A DNA stretch of 64,000 nucleotides, from NCBI GenBank assembly GCA_033398695.1, contig CM065819.1, positions 3,583,501 to 3,647,500 on the forward strand. The letters run 5' to 3'. Below are positions 43,990-54,613 of this stretch, piece after piece (within the stretch, counting starts at the first letter, position 1; each line of letters starts with the position of its first letter). Below the pieces are notes generated by a model. The model worked only from the letters and a program-made list of their open reading frames with translations. It did not search any database and was not told where the DNA came from. This DNA is from Orobanche coerulescens. Taxonomy: Eukaryota; Streptophyta; Magnoliopsida; Lamiales; Orobanchaceae. A program made the position numbers and the translations under genes.

Positions 43990-46081
43990 TGTAACACTCC
44001 AAATCACAAATGGGACATTACACGTCGTAGAACCTTCATGAGGTCTACCGGGCTAACACATAACACACAAACCGAATATGAAGACCCAAAGGACACAATC
44101 ATCATAGTAAAATAGGGCCATGGCGTCGCCCAAAACATTTTAATCAAGTATTGAAGAGTTTAGCTCCACATGAATCCATTGCCCACACAGGGGACTTTAA
44201 CCAATTTATAAAACACTCAGCCTAACTTCAATACCCAAAACAGATACAAAGACAAAGCATAAAAATATACACTCGAGCCCCATCATCATGCCAGACCATC
44301 CTTTGCGTGCGCGTCCCGTGCCAGCTCCTCAGCTCGACCGGTACCTGAAATGAATAAGACGCATTTCCCCCATTTAAGGGGTTAGCTTTCGAATAGCTAG
44401 TGCAAGTACACAATTACACTACATTATACACATATACGATTTATACCATCATCTCATTAAGAAAACATTTGAAAAGCCATATTCCAGAATATCACATTGG
44501 CATTCAACAGTTTAAGAAGTCATCGCAATATCGTAACCACTCATAACCGGTAACCCATGGCCGTACCCCTTAGTATCGACCCCCATACGTCCTTTCGAAC
44601 GCTCCAGGTGGGAGGAACAGAATAACTCACAAATCCAAAATATCAAGATTCATCATTCATATAGAAACCGTAATACACATAATGGAATGTAATACATGTA
44701 CTTGCCTTGAATATAATGAAGTGAAGAAAACGGCGAAAGAAAAGGTTTCGGTCCGAACAATCTTCACAAATCCATCATAAACACAAGAATGATATGCAAC
44801 CAATCTCAACATTATAAATACGAAGTAATTCATCATAGTTCTACTCGTTGGGACAATTCATCGAACATAAAGAGTGCATAGGGAGTTGAAATCGGACAAT
44901 GGTCTAATAACGGGATTTCATCCCATCCAATAGCAAGGGAACCAAGGATCAAGAGTATACTATCGAAATCTAACAACAATTTCGGTTAAATCGGATTAAA
45001 ATACAAGATCACCACCAAACCCTCCTCAAAATCATACTAGGGTTATAGGAGATCTTACCTTGATTCGAAGCCGAACAATAGATGATTTGGTGTTTTGGTG
45101 ATGATATGATGCTAAGTTATACTTCCTAAATGGAGTTTGGATGAAAATATGGCGAACCCTTGACTTGGAAGTCGCCCCGATGCGAAGAAGAGAAGAGGAA
45201 TGAGGAAATGACAGAAAAGAAACGACTCCTGCCAGTTTATAAACTGACTGGTGTTATGGCCATAACACCTCATCCATACGGCCGTAACTTGTAGATATTA
45301 CGACCGTAAGTACATGCATTTACGGCCGTAACAGGCTCTATGGACAGGTGTTGGCAAAACCGACGAAGTTCACTTACGGCCGTATGATCTAAGGGCTATG
45401 GCCATAACATTTCTTACGGCCGTAATTCGTACATTATACGCCCGTAAGCTGCTACTGGAGTCCCAAGTAGGAAGAAAAATGAAGCTGGCTTACGGCCGTA
45501 CGGTGAAGGACTTACGACCATAACTCTCGAACATTACGGCCGTAACACCAGGGCTTACGGCCGTAACCTGCTACAGACAGCAGTTGTGAGAAAAATGAGG
45601 CTCAACGACAAACAAACAAAGAGTACAGAGGTATACTAATGAGTATACGAAGATTTCCTACTGATGGGAAGGTTTGCCATAATCGACACATGCCCCGATC
45701 GCCCAAAGGTCAGAATAAACGAATAACAAAAGCAATGCCCAAGATAAATCGGAATTTATAAAAATGACCCCAAACATCCGGAATTCACGATACGACGTCG
45801 GATTAACGATCTAAAACTCACAACACGAGCAACTCAACCATACGAACTTATGGAAACCAAGAAACAGCGAAATCGAATTAGTTTTCTGAGAAACGAACGC
45901 ACATACGACAAAGCATAACTCAAAATGAAATTACGTAAAAACATATCTGAAACTCGTCCAAATGGGGAAACTTTAAGGACAAAGTAGATCCAGAATCCCA
46001 ACACAGTAACTAGCGAGTCGTCTGAAAATGAACATACACCAAAAATAGAAATTACCAAAAATAGGGAGTACGGATATTACA
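43990..46081 (-). repeat. LTR (5' in element orientation) of Tekay-like element
   Basis: 2092 bp, TGTAACACTCCAAATC...CGGATATTACA. Hairpin block at 44366-44406, TATA TTTATAAA at 45237-45244, palindrome array 45250-45570 with several copies decayed to TTATGGCCATAA or ACGACCATAA. Confidence 0.92.
45250..45570 (-). promoter_or_regulatory. TTACGGCCGTAA palindrome array, Tekay LTR (5')
   Basis: About twelve copies, fewer perfect than in the other LTR. Changes are mainly CG to TG or CA, as expected from deamination of methylated CpG. Confidence 0.65.
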
Positions 46082-47524
46082 ATGGGTGTACAAGATCACA
46101 AGAAAGTCATTGTTACCAAATTGGTGTACAAGAACAAGTGTGATGAAGATGGATCTGTTCTTAGGAATAAAGCTAGACTAGTCGCTAAGGGCTATGCATA
46201 ATGTGAAGGAATAGATTTTGATGAAACTTATGCACCTGTTGCAAGATTAGAAGCTATCAGACTATTCTTTGCATATGCAGCATTCAAGGGTTTTGAAGTC
46301 TACCAAATGGAGGTAAAAAGTGCCTTTCTCAATGGAATTCTAGAAGAAGAAGTCTATGTGTAGCAACCCCCTGGATTTGTCAAATTAGACAAAGTCTACA
46401 ATCTTTTAAAAGCTCTATATTGACTCAAGCAGGTACCAAGAGCGTGGTATGAAACACTCTATGTATTTCTAGAGGAGAATGGATTCAGCAAAGGCAAGGT
46501 GGACAAGACCCTATTCAGAGTAGAGCATGAAGGCCACATATTATTAGTACAAATATATGTAGATGACATCATATTTGTCTCAACCAACCCGGAGCTATAT
46601 GAGAAGTTCTCAAATCTCATGCAAGGAGAGTTTGAGATGAGTATGATGGGAAAGCTAAATTTCTTTCTAGGATTGCAAGTCAAGTAGATGAATAATGGAA
46701 TTTTTATCAATCAAGCCAAATACATAAGAGACTTAATCAAGAGATTTGGAATGGAATCAGCCTAACCAACAAGAGTACCAATGAGCACAAGCCTACACTT
46801 AGATGCAGATGAAGGAGGCATATCAGTGGATTCAACCCACTACAGAGGACTTATTGGATCATTGTTGTACCTCACTACAAGCAGACCAGATATATCATAT
46901 GCAGTGGGTGTATGTGCAAGATTTCAATCCAAGCCAAAGCAGTCTCACCAGGAAGCAGTTAAAAGGATTATCAGATATCTGAAGTCTACAGTCAATGTTG
47001 GACTATGGTATCCTAAAGATGACAACTTTGAGCTATCAGGATACTCAGATGCAGACTTTGCAGGATGCAAGATCAATAGGAAAAGCACCAGTGGAACATG
47101 CCAATTCCTAAGAACCAGATTAATATCCTTGTTTAGCAAGAAGCAGGTATCTAACTCAATATCAACCACAGAGTCAGAATACCTAACTGCAGGTAGCTGT
47201 TGTGCACAGATTCTTTGGATCAGACAACAGCTAAGGGACTACAACATCATCGCAAACGAAGTTCCTATATGGTGTGATAACAACAGTGCAATTGCAATAA
47301 CCAATAATCCAGTATTACACTCAAGGACAAAGCACATTGATGTTAAACATCATTTCATCAGAGACCGTGTGCTTAACAAAAGAGTCAGAGTAGAAAGAGT
47401 CAGCAAGGAGTACCAAATTACTGACATATTCACTAAACCTTTGCGAGAAGAAAGGTTTTTGGAGCTAAGCAGGGAACTTGGCCTACTAGATTGGGAATAT
47501 AGTACAGATGAGAAAGCTACCTGA
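46082..47524 (+). pseudogene. Copia reverse transcriptase (C-terminal part) and RNase H
   Basis: One frame can be followed from 46082. Reverse transcriptase motifs are [64 protein letters not shown] (YVDD at 46556-46567) and GKLNFFLGLQVK. From 46781 the frame is open for 247 codons and includes TSRPDISYAVGVCARFQ and the RNase H motifs YSDADFAGCKINRKSTSG, TTESEY and HIDVKHHFIRD. Five stops interrupt the first half (about 46199, 46362, 46421, 46685 and 46763). Several sit where copia proteins usually have Gln. The N-terminal reverse transcriptase, integrase and gag are missing. Confidence 0.92.
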
Positions 47525-48038
47525 TGATCAGATCAGATAAGTGAAGAGTTACCTGATGCAGTCAAGTAGAATCTACCTGATGATAGCACTCATCTGATCA
47601 GACCATACGAGAAGACAAAGGACATACGAGTAAAACCTAGCCTATCGAAACCACAAGCGGCACAAGTTACCTAATGCAGAGCAGTCAAGAAGTCAAACAG
47701 TCAACCAGTTAAGTTTTCATATTCCTGACCGGCTTTTGAATATTATAATATTATTCATTTACACGTGGCGACTACACATTCACACGTTCACACGAACTAC
47801 ATGTTCACATGACCTCCACTACATCCAATTAAAACCTCAACTGTCATTCTTTTTAAATTGGACCGACACTCATTTAATTAAATATTAAATTCAAAACATC
47901 TTTTCATTTCTTTATTTAAAGCGGCGGAAATCATTTCGCAACCTTTACCGTCTCCATGCTTTCAAAACCCTAATTTTCAAAAGGCAGAAAACTCTTTGAG
48001 TCTTCAATACACTCAGCAAGAAATCTCATTTTGCAGAA
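47525..48038 (+). other. Pol-ORF2 spacer of SIRE-type element
   Basis: No gene. It contains CTGATCAGATCAGATAAGT-like repeats (TGATCAGA at about 47523-47605) that recur in the 3' LTR (57476-57660), and a CT-rich run before the ORF2 start. Such a spacer is usual between pol and ORF2 in SIRE elements. Confidence 0.55.
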
Positions 48039-48864
48039 ATGGAATCGTACTTAGAAGGAATCAATCTCAAGCTTGTCAAGGACCATATTATTTTCAGTCT
48101 GGTGGTCGATTTCGAAGGATTGATCGAGGCTAATCTGAAGACAAATATGTACTACATCATCCATTCGATGAAGAAAATTTGATCTACCTATTTTTGTATA
48201 TCAACCCCAAAGTTCTATACAAGGAAGCGGTCATTTCCTTTTTCAAGGAAGCTGAAGTAATGGAATCGGGTACCAAGAGCTCGATTTTCGGAGCGGTGGT
48301 AACGATTTCTCCCCAGATGGTCGCGGAGGCGTTCGAGATGAAATCAAGAGGCATAGATGTCGAAGCCCAAAAGCACAGTGTCGTAGAGACATGGTACGAA
48401 ACAAAATTACCAGATCAGACGTCCAAGCTGAAATTGACGGCAAAGAGAGGCGACTAGAAAAAGGAGTAGCGATATGTGTTGGACATCACGAACAAAATTG
48501 TGATGGGTATGGCACGCAGCTATGACCCTGCTCCAGAGTGAGTGGATCGACTGGGCTGACTATATATATAGACAGTTGGTCCGTGAGGTCAATAAAGTTT
48601 ACTGGTTAGAGGATGAAAAGAAATTCAAGACCAAGCTGTCTTTTAGAACGCAAATCAGCTGGATCTTGGAATTCCTTGGGAAGGCGAAAGGGACTGCAGA
48701 CCCCTTTCACGTCAACAAGAGACTTGGTCATCTGGACCAAGAAACTCTGAAGAATCTGGGAGTCGAGAGGAAGGTTGCCCAATTGCTGAAGAATATGCCA
48801 AGTGAACCTCCACTTGACAGCGGGCCTTAGGACTCAGACGAAGACCACTCTGTTGCGGCCGATT
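48039..48864 (+). pseudogene. SIRE-type ORF2 (env-like position), N-terminal part, decayed
   Basis: It starts at the ATG at 48039 with MESYLEGINLKLVKDHIIFS, stops at 48179 and continues in other frames: 48179-48457 (FGAVVTISPQMVAEAFEM) and 48522-48830 (SEWIDWADYIYRQLV, FRTQISWILEFLG). It occupies the place of the second, sometimes env-like, ORF of SIRE/Maximus elements. The function of that ORF is not established, and no signal peptide or membrane segment is visible here. The CACTA element interrupts it at 48865. Confidence 0.6.
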
Positions 48865-49300
48865 CACTACGCCATAGATGGCCTACAACAACCCTAAAAA
48901 TGTGTCACCATAGACCTGATTTAGTGTTGCCTTAGCCCCGAAAAGGGAAAAGGTAACACCAAAAGTGTGTTGTGTTCTCAGTAATTGCCTTTGACCATAA
49001 AGGCAACATGCGAACTGCCTAAGGTAACATCCTGTTTTCATGTTACCATAGGAGCCTATAGCAACATACTTGGCACCCTATTACAATATTTTATCTGTGT
49101 TGCAATAGATGTTATAATTTAATAAAATAGATACCAAATTGTGTGGGGGCCACTTGCGGGGCCAATTGTGGCAACATGGTTCTGTCTAATGCAACAGCAG
49201 ATAATAACTGCAACCCAATGTTTATTGCAAAATATTCACCAAGTGCAACACAATAACTACCTATTGCAACACCTCAAATGAACAGAATAATGATATAACA
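48865..49300. repeat. CACTA left end: inverted repeat and subterminal array
   Basis: After the terminal repeat, motifs GTGTTGCC, GGTAACACC, GGCAACATG, GTAACATCC and GCAACA recur in both orientations down to about 49270. These are typical binding sites for a CACTA transposase accessory protein. Confidence 0.8.
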
Positions 49301-49533
49301 TTTAAATATTACATTTCCCATAAAAAAACCAATTCTGCATCATTAACTAGCTATAGTTAAACCAACAAGTACATCAATCCATCAAAAACATCAACCAATC
49401 CACTACATCAACCAACAACACCAACCAAATAGACAACCAATTCAGGAACATAAGTAGAAGTACTAGAAAATAATATGGTTAGTCAACCAACCACATGAAA
49501 ATGTAATAGTTAGGATAGATGGTTTAAAATTGT

Positions 49534-49850
49534 TCAAAATAGAAGAACAAATGGATGACATCTAAGAGTAGGGCCTCCTGTAACTGGAGTATCATATTCT
49601 TGCGTAATTAGAGTGCCATCTTCTCGCGTAATTGGAGTGCCATCTTCTCGCGTGTCACCAGAAAGTGTTGCACCAATATAAATTTTCAAGTCAGGGTTGG
49701 CTTCACCTAATTTTTTCAGAATCCATGTCAGGTTGTGCCTGACCTTCTGATTCACCTTGGTATCCATTTATTCATTGACCCTACCGGTAACCTTCGCCTC
49801 CACTTCGTCAACAAGCTCCTGCCGATTAGTAAGTAACTCACTTCATTATA
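49534..49850 (-). pseudogene. Plant En/Spm-type transposase C-terminal fragment
   Basis: The reverse strand reads VDEVEAKVTGRVNE, a stop (about 49766), then MDTKVNQKVRHNLTWILKKL, GEANPDLKIY and an end rich in TREDGTP repeats. The pattern resembles the C-terminal part of the Ptta/En/Spm plant transposase family as I know it. It lies about 670 bases inside the left end, where the 3' end of a CACTA gene would be. Upstream exons were not found. A three-fold REDGTP/REDGTL repeat (about 49605-49665) is encoded by a short tandem duplication. Confidence 0.5.
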
Positions 49851-49929
49851 ATTCAGACACTTAACAAGGGTTTCTGTAATAAGCCAACAGCTTTACGAAC
49901 TACTTCTTCATTAGCAAACCATTCCTCAT

Positions 49930-52631
49930 GCACATTATTCACACTCCTGCATAAATAATTAATTATGTAAAAGGAAGTGAATCAAAAGAAGAAATGTAAC
50001 CATAGAAGTTATCATATAGAAAAGCAGTTATGGAGTTTGCTAAACAGTATCAACATCAAACATGTATCTAATAAAAGAGATACACATACCACGAGGAGAA
50101 CTTCGACAAGTCTAAACTGAAAATACATTTTAAGCTGAAAGACAGGGGTACAACAATTGTAAGGAAAGAACCAGTTAGATGTTCAAATTTGCTTCCCAAG
50201 CAATGCAGTCAAACGTATTCCAACATAGTTAAGTTAGATAAAGGATAAGACATTAATGGTAGATAAAGTTTCGTATATGACATGCGAAGCCATCACCATG
50301 AAATAGTATTTGGTTCCACCAACCAGTGTAGAAAATATATATGCATGATCCGCTAAAAAAATAAAAATAAATTGAAATAACACAAAATGAGGAAATACTT
50401 TAGAATACTATAGAACCATAAAGCTTGCTGCCATAAAAGCACCCAGGGGGTGGCCGAGCTGGAAAACAATGCAGAAATAGAACTACTTTTGTTCCCAATA
50501 TAAAAGGAGTACTATAGATATAAGAACATGCACAGTTGGAAAATGAGTTGATAATCAAATTACCTTATCACAACAGAGGCTACTCTTAAATAGATTATAG
50601 TAAGACTTCACAAGATATGGAAGAAAAAAATATAAGATAGAGTTTAACGGCCCCTCTAAGATGATACAACAAAAATCTTTTAATTTATACGATGAAGTAG
50701 GGCAGTTCGTATATTGATACAGATTCCAATATTGACAAAGTAGAGACATTGCAATCTCATGCATTCCACGCTAAAATTCCAAATTTTCATCTCATTACCA
50801 CATTTGTATATGATATCAAATAACCATAAAAGTAGACAGGTAAAGAACACGTCTTATTAGATTAAAGTATTTTCTTTGACATATAAAGACAATATAGCTC
50901 TACATAGAGCATCCCACAAGTGATGTACTAATATAAGACATAGGACTTAATAGTATACATGTGTTTCAATGTAAAGTAAAGTACAACTTATTACTAATAA
51001 CCATATAAACTACTAAAATAAAGTATATGGTATAAAGTAACTCAATTAATGGAGTAGTTATAAATTATGGATAACAAAAAATATCACCTCTTTCCAATCT
51101 AGGATGGTCAAACATGCAACTATCTCCAAACTTATAGGTTCTTGTTTGCATATAATAAGCACAGTCCTTCTCTCATGGCTCGTACTCTCATATCTAGGGC
51201 GCTTGGATAAGAAGTTTGACGAATACCAAGCTTCAGTTTGCCCAATCTTGTTTTGGGCACCCAAAAGAGTCTGGTGATAGAGTGCTATATGTCTAACAAG
51301 AAAATGATTGTATATGTTACTATGTATATAGGATACCTATTTATGTATACAAAAAAATCAATATGTATTCCCAGGTAAACTTGTAAGTTTAGGCCTGTGT
51401 ATATTTAGAATGCTCACATAAGCTTCAAATAGTCTATGTATCAATATACATACTTTAACACAAAATAATAATAAATACCCATAATAAGTTAAAAGCCACG
51501 AATCATCAAACCACTAGCAATGACTTACATAATGAGTTTGTACACTCCACACTAGATAGGCAACTCCAATGACGCTTGTTGCGTAACAGTCTTCAATATA
51601 TATAATCACGACATGAAAAGCCATAATCATATAAACAAATAAAGTATACTATATCTTCAGTACATCAACCATAGTTCCATAGCAGACATAACTAGTAACG
51701 GGAAGTGGAATCAATATAGTACTTTAGGAATAAAGTTTCAACTCTTCTCTAAATTATTTTCTGAGTGAAGTATCCACAAGGCCTCAAGTTAGGGTAACCA
51801 TATATTAGCAACAAAAACAAATCTACTAGAGGTGGTACGAACACTCATCCTCACTGTGACTACAACAATTAGTATCTTATGTAAAACCTTACTTGTCATA
51901 CTAATAGATACACAGAAATGAAATATATTCAACAGTCTAGTGCACACAATTTAGGGACTTAAACGAATTTATTTACTTGAGTCTGGCTGAAAATTTCATG
52001 AACATACATGATATATCAAATAGAACAATTTCAGCCTAAGAAAGAAAAAAAGAAAAAATAGAATTTTGTATAACAATCTCAAATAGACCTTAATTTGGAT
52101 AAACGAAGGACCCGGATTACCAGTTATAATGACGTAATAGTATGCATGCAGCGTCCCATGGAATTCAAAGGACGGTAGAAATCTTGGTAATGTCTTCCTC
52201 TTGACGTTGCTGTATATCTTCTTCCTTTAAGATGGTATAACTCTTCTGGAGAATATACAAGAACATATAGTATCAAAAGGAGATTAATATATGAGGTGTT
52301 TTTAAACAATTTACTTTGGAAAAACTTCCAAAATCCATTATTTCTTATCTAACTGTATAAAAGAATTATCACCAAAGTTTCACTTCACTGCATTAAAATT
52401 CAATGTAAACTGAAATCGCTCAGAAATTTACTCATACTTGATTTCAACTTTTATAATACAAAATTGGAAACTCTTGTTCCCAGAATAACAGCAAAATTCC
52501 ACTCCACTAACAGTAGCAAGCATCTGATTTATAGATCAAAAAGCCCAATTATATAGTAACCATCTATCTGCACTAAAATTTCATCTGGCAAGTTAAATTT
52601 ATTTCCAGTTTATAGTTTTTATGACACTACC
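49930..52631. other. AT-rich CACTA interior without a supported gene
   Basis: Both strands are stop-rich. One minus frame (51264-51058) reads KIGQTEAWYSSNFLSKRPRY and another (about 52225-52175) reads IQQRQEEDITKIS. Either could be an exon, but I cannot tie them to a family. The rest looks like intron or spacer. Confidence 0.4.
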
Positions 52632-52888
52632 CTAAAAAAGCTAAAATTCTTTGTTGCAACAACCAAAGCAGACTCATCAGGAGACGCAGCTTGATACCGG
52701 ATCTTTTCAGGGGACTCGTCGCCTTCAGGAATCACATTATGACATATAGCAAGGCACCTGAAGAATTCCTACAAAAAATAAAATCTCTATCTAAGATGAA
52801 TTACCATGAAGCAGGAATCAATGATGGAAGTCATAGTCAATGGACGGAAAAATCATACACAAGAAAGGTTACAAGAATATAGTACACA
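52632..52888 (-). pseudogene. Captured P4-ATPase (ALA3-like flippase) exon, copy 1
   Basis: On the minus strand, TTTTTTGTAG at 52778-52769 forms a splice acceptor. The exon starts at 52768 and reads [22 protein letters not shown] and [18 protein letters not shown]. This is the conserved nucleotide-binding-domain start of plant P4-type ATPases (ALA family, closest in my memory to ALA3), which flip phospholipids across Golgi and plasma membranes. The phosphorylation site and transporter segments are not present nearby, so this is a lone exon. The copy differs from copy 2 at three codons (Ile, Arg and Thr for Leu, Gln and Ala), each a departure from the family consensus. No stop interrupts it. 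Confidence 0.75.
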
Positions 52889-53133
52889 AAATTCTTTGCT
52901 GCAACAACCAAAGCAGACTCATCAGGAGACGCAGCTTGATACTGGATCTTTTCAGGGGACTCGTCGCCTTCAGGAAGCACATTATGACATATAGCAAGGC
53001 ACCTGAAGAATTCCTACAAAAAATAAAATCTCTATCTAAGATGAATTAGCATCAAGCAGGAATCAATGACGGAAGTCATAGTCAATGGACGGAAAAATCA
53101 TACACAAGAAAGGTTACAAGAATATAGTACTAC
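52889..53133 (-). pseudogene. Captured P4-ATPase exon, copy 2 (245-bp tandem duplicate)
   Basis: This is a direct duplicate of 52644-52888 with a 245-base period: the exon start is at 53013 here and 52768 in copy 1. It reads [20 protein letters not shown], then [20 protein letters not shown], closer to the usual ALA3-type sequence, so it is probably nearer the original. The exon is cut after AAKNF by the duplication breakpoint. The upstream part of the unit, with its acceptor-like TTTTTTGTAG, is intron and was duplicated too. Confidence 0.78.
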
Positions 53134-53529
53134 ATCACAAAAATAGATAACCCGATATGACAAATATAACACAGCGTTCAATGACTACAGCCCAATTAGC
53201 AACCTTAATCTCTGAAAATGATGGACAAAAGCAGACATATCCCATTGAGAACCAATGCTCAATATTCACATCTAATTGCTATTTCAAAATGAAAAGCTCC
53301 ATTGGTAGCCAAAAAGAATCCAATGATTACCCTCTAAAAACAAAAATAAACTAATAGAGAAACATCCCATAATATGATTAATTATAGTCATAAATTGAGC
53401 ATATAAGGGAAAAGAGAGGGGGGGGGGGGGAATGAAGGCTGAACAGCACAATCCAATCATGTCATAGAAATGAATGTATCAGATAAACCCAAAGCATGTA
53501 GGTCTTCATGGATCAAACAACAGCAAGAG
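53134..53529. other. CACTA interior, no gene
   Basis: Non-coding. It contains a (G)12-13 run near 53418-53430. Reading the minus strand shows no further P4-ATPase exon. Confidence 0.4.
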
Positions 53530-53880
53530 GGCAATAAAGGAACGTGAATAGATCCTAAAGAAGCTTTAGTATACTTTTGTACTTGGTCAAACAATGAATT
53601 TCTCAGCCCAATATCGACCACCACCATCGCCGTCACAACCCTCTCCGCCGCACCACAGCCCTAACCGCTCGCTGCTCCTCGGATGTCACGTTCGCTGCTC
53701 AAATCATGTGCGTGTGTGTGCAGGCAGAGCCCAGTGTGTGTGAGAGTGAGTTTTGAGAGAGAAAAGAAAAGAATAAGAAGAACAGGGAGAGGGAGATCGG
53801 GAGGGGAAGGACAGAGAAACAGGGAGATAAAAGAAAAGGAAAAAAATGAGAAGATTGATGGGGTGGTTACCAAGAAGTAG
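53458..53880 (-). other. Promoter/5'-UTR-like segment and 56-codon frame in CACTA
   Basis: The minus strand has a long CT-rich leader (53830-53740, TTCTTTTCTCTCTC type) as in many plant 5' UTRs. An ATG at 53627 opens a short frame, MVVVDIGLRNSLFDQVQKYT and on to a stop at about 53458. I do not recognise the peptide. It could be the first exon of the CACTA gene or another captured host segment. Confidence 0.35.
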
Positions 53881-54045
53881 GGTTTGGGTAAAATCCCGGT
53901 TTAGATACGATGTTACTTCATTAATGGGGAGATATTTTTTTTCAAAAAAATTTATTGCGCTTTTTACTTCAGCAATTATCAAATTAATGAAGTATATTCA
54001 ACTTAAAATTTTCGACCTATCCCGTGTTTTTTTGGGTGAAATATA

Positions 54046-54430
54046 ATATATTGTGTTATTGAACCAATTGTTAAAGTGATGTTGTTTATAGTATTTTACT
54101 TCTAATATATTATTTTTTTTAATAAAATTACATATTGTAATAAAATTCTGAAAAGGAATAGTATTTATAAATAAAATTTTATTTATAAATTAAATTTTTT
54201 TATTTTGTATAAAATATAATTTTTTTTGTTTTAATAAATTTTCACATATTATTTTTTAATTGTTTAATAAAATTATATATTGTAAGAAAATTTTGAAAAA
54301 AATAGTATTTATTTAATGGAGACATATTTTTATATAAAATATCTTTTTTGGTTTTATTAAATTTTAATTAGTCTTAAAGTCTAATTTTTATTTTGAAAGA
54401 AATTTATCTTTTTTTTTATTAATAGTCTAA
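54046..54430. other. Very AT-rich subterminal stretch of CACTA
   Basis: T-rich and A-rich runs (for example AATAAAATTATATATTGTAA at two places) with no coding signal. Then the right-end array (54420-54613) starts with GGCAACACAGG and ends with the inverted repeat. Confidence 0.6.
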
Positions 54431-54613
54431 GGCAACACAGGCATAGTGTTGGAGTGTGTAACACCTGTTTATAGCTACAACAATACAGATTTATGTCTAC
54501 GGTAACACCAAGGTTACAAGGTTGCGATAGGGCAAAAATTTCATGGCTACTGCAGCACCTGAGAAGGCAACACCATGCCTATGAGGTGGCGATAGGCCAT
54601 CTATGGCGTAGTG

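Larger units (their letters stand above)
37129..46081 (-). mobile_element. Tekay/Del-like chromovirus (Ty3/gypsy), degenerate, minus strand
   Basis: Element order on the minus strand: LTR 43990-46081, primer site 43973-43985, gag, protease, reverse transcriptase, RNase H, integrase, chromodomain-like tail, polypurine tract, then an LTR truncated at its far end (37129-39057). All domains can be followed, but stops and frameshifts break gag, RNase H and integrase. The iMet primer site, large LTRs and C-terminal EEATWE motif fit the Tekay/Del lineage of chromoviruses. The right flank (46082) is copia reverse transcriptase. The left flank is LTR terminus E, so the target duplication cannot be checked. 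Confidence 0.88.
48865..54613 (-). mobile_element. CACTA (En/Spm) transposon with captured gene fragments
   Basis: The left end CACTACGCCATAGATGGCC (48865) and the right end GGCCATCTATGGCGTAGTG (to 54613) are perfect inverted repeats of about 21 bases. The flanking triplets are ATT and CTT, an imperfect 3-bp duplication. Both ends carry the subterminal repeat GGCAACACC/GGTAACACC and its reverse GTGTTGC, in about 350 bases on the left and 200 on the right. The inside is AT-rich and mostly non-coding. It holds a transposase-like 3' fragment (49534-49850), a doubled flippase exon (52632-53133) and a promoter/5'-UTR-like segment (53530-53880). No full transposase is present, so it is non-autonomous. 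Confidence 0.9.

Noticed and set aside
48865..54613. A complete host P4-ATPase gene inside the CACTA
   Set aside because: Only one exon type, in duplicate, is found; the phosphorylation-site and membrane exons are absent.
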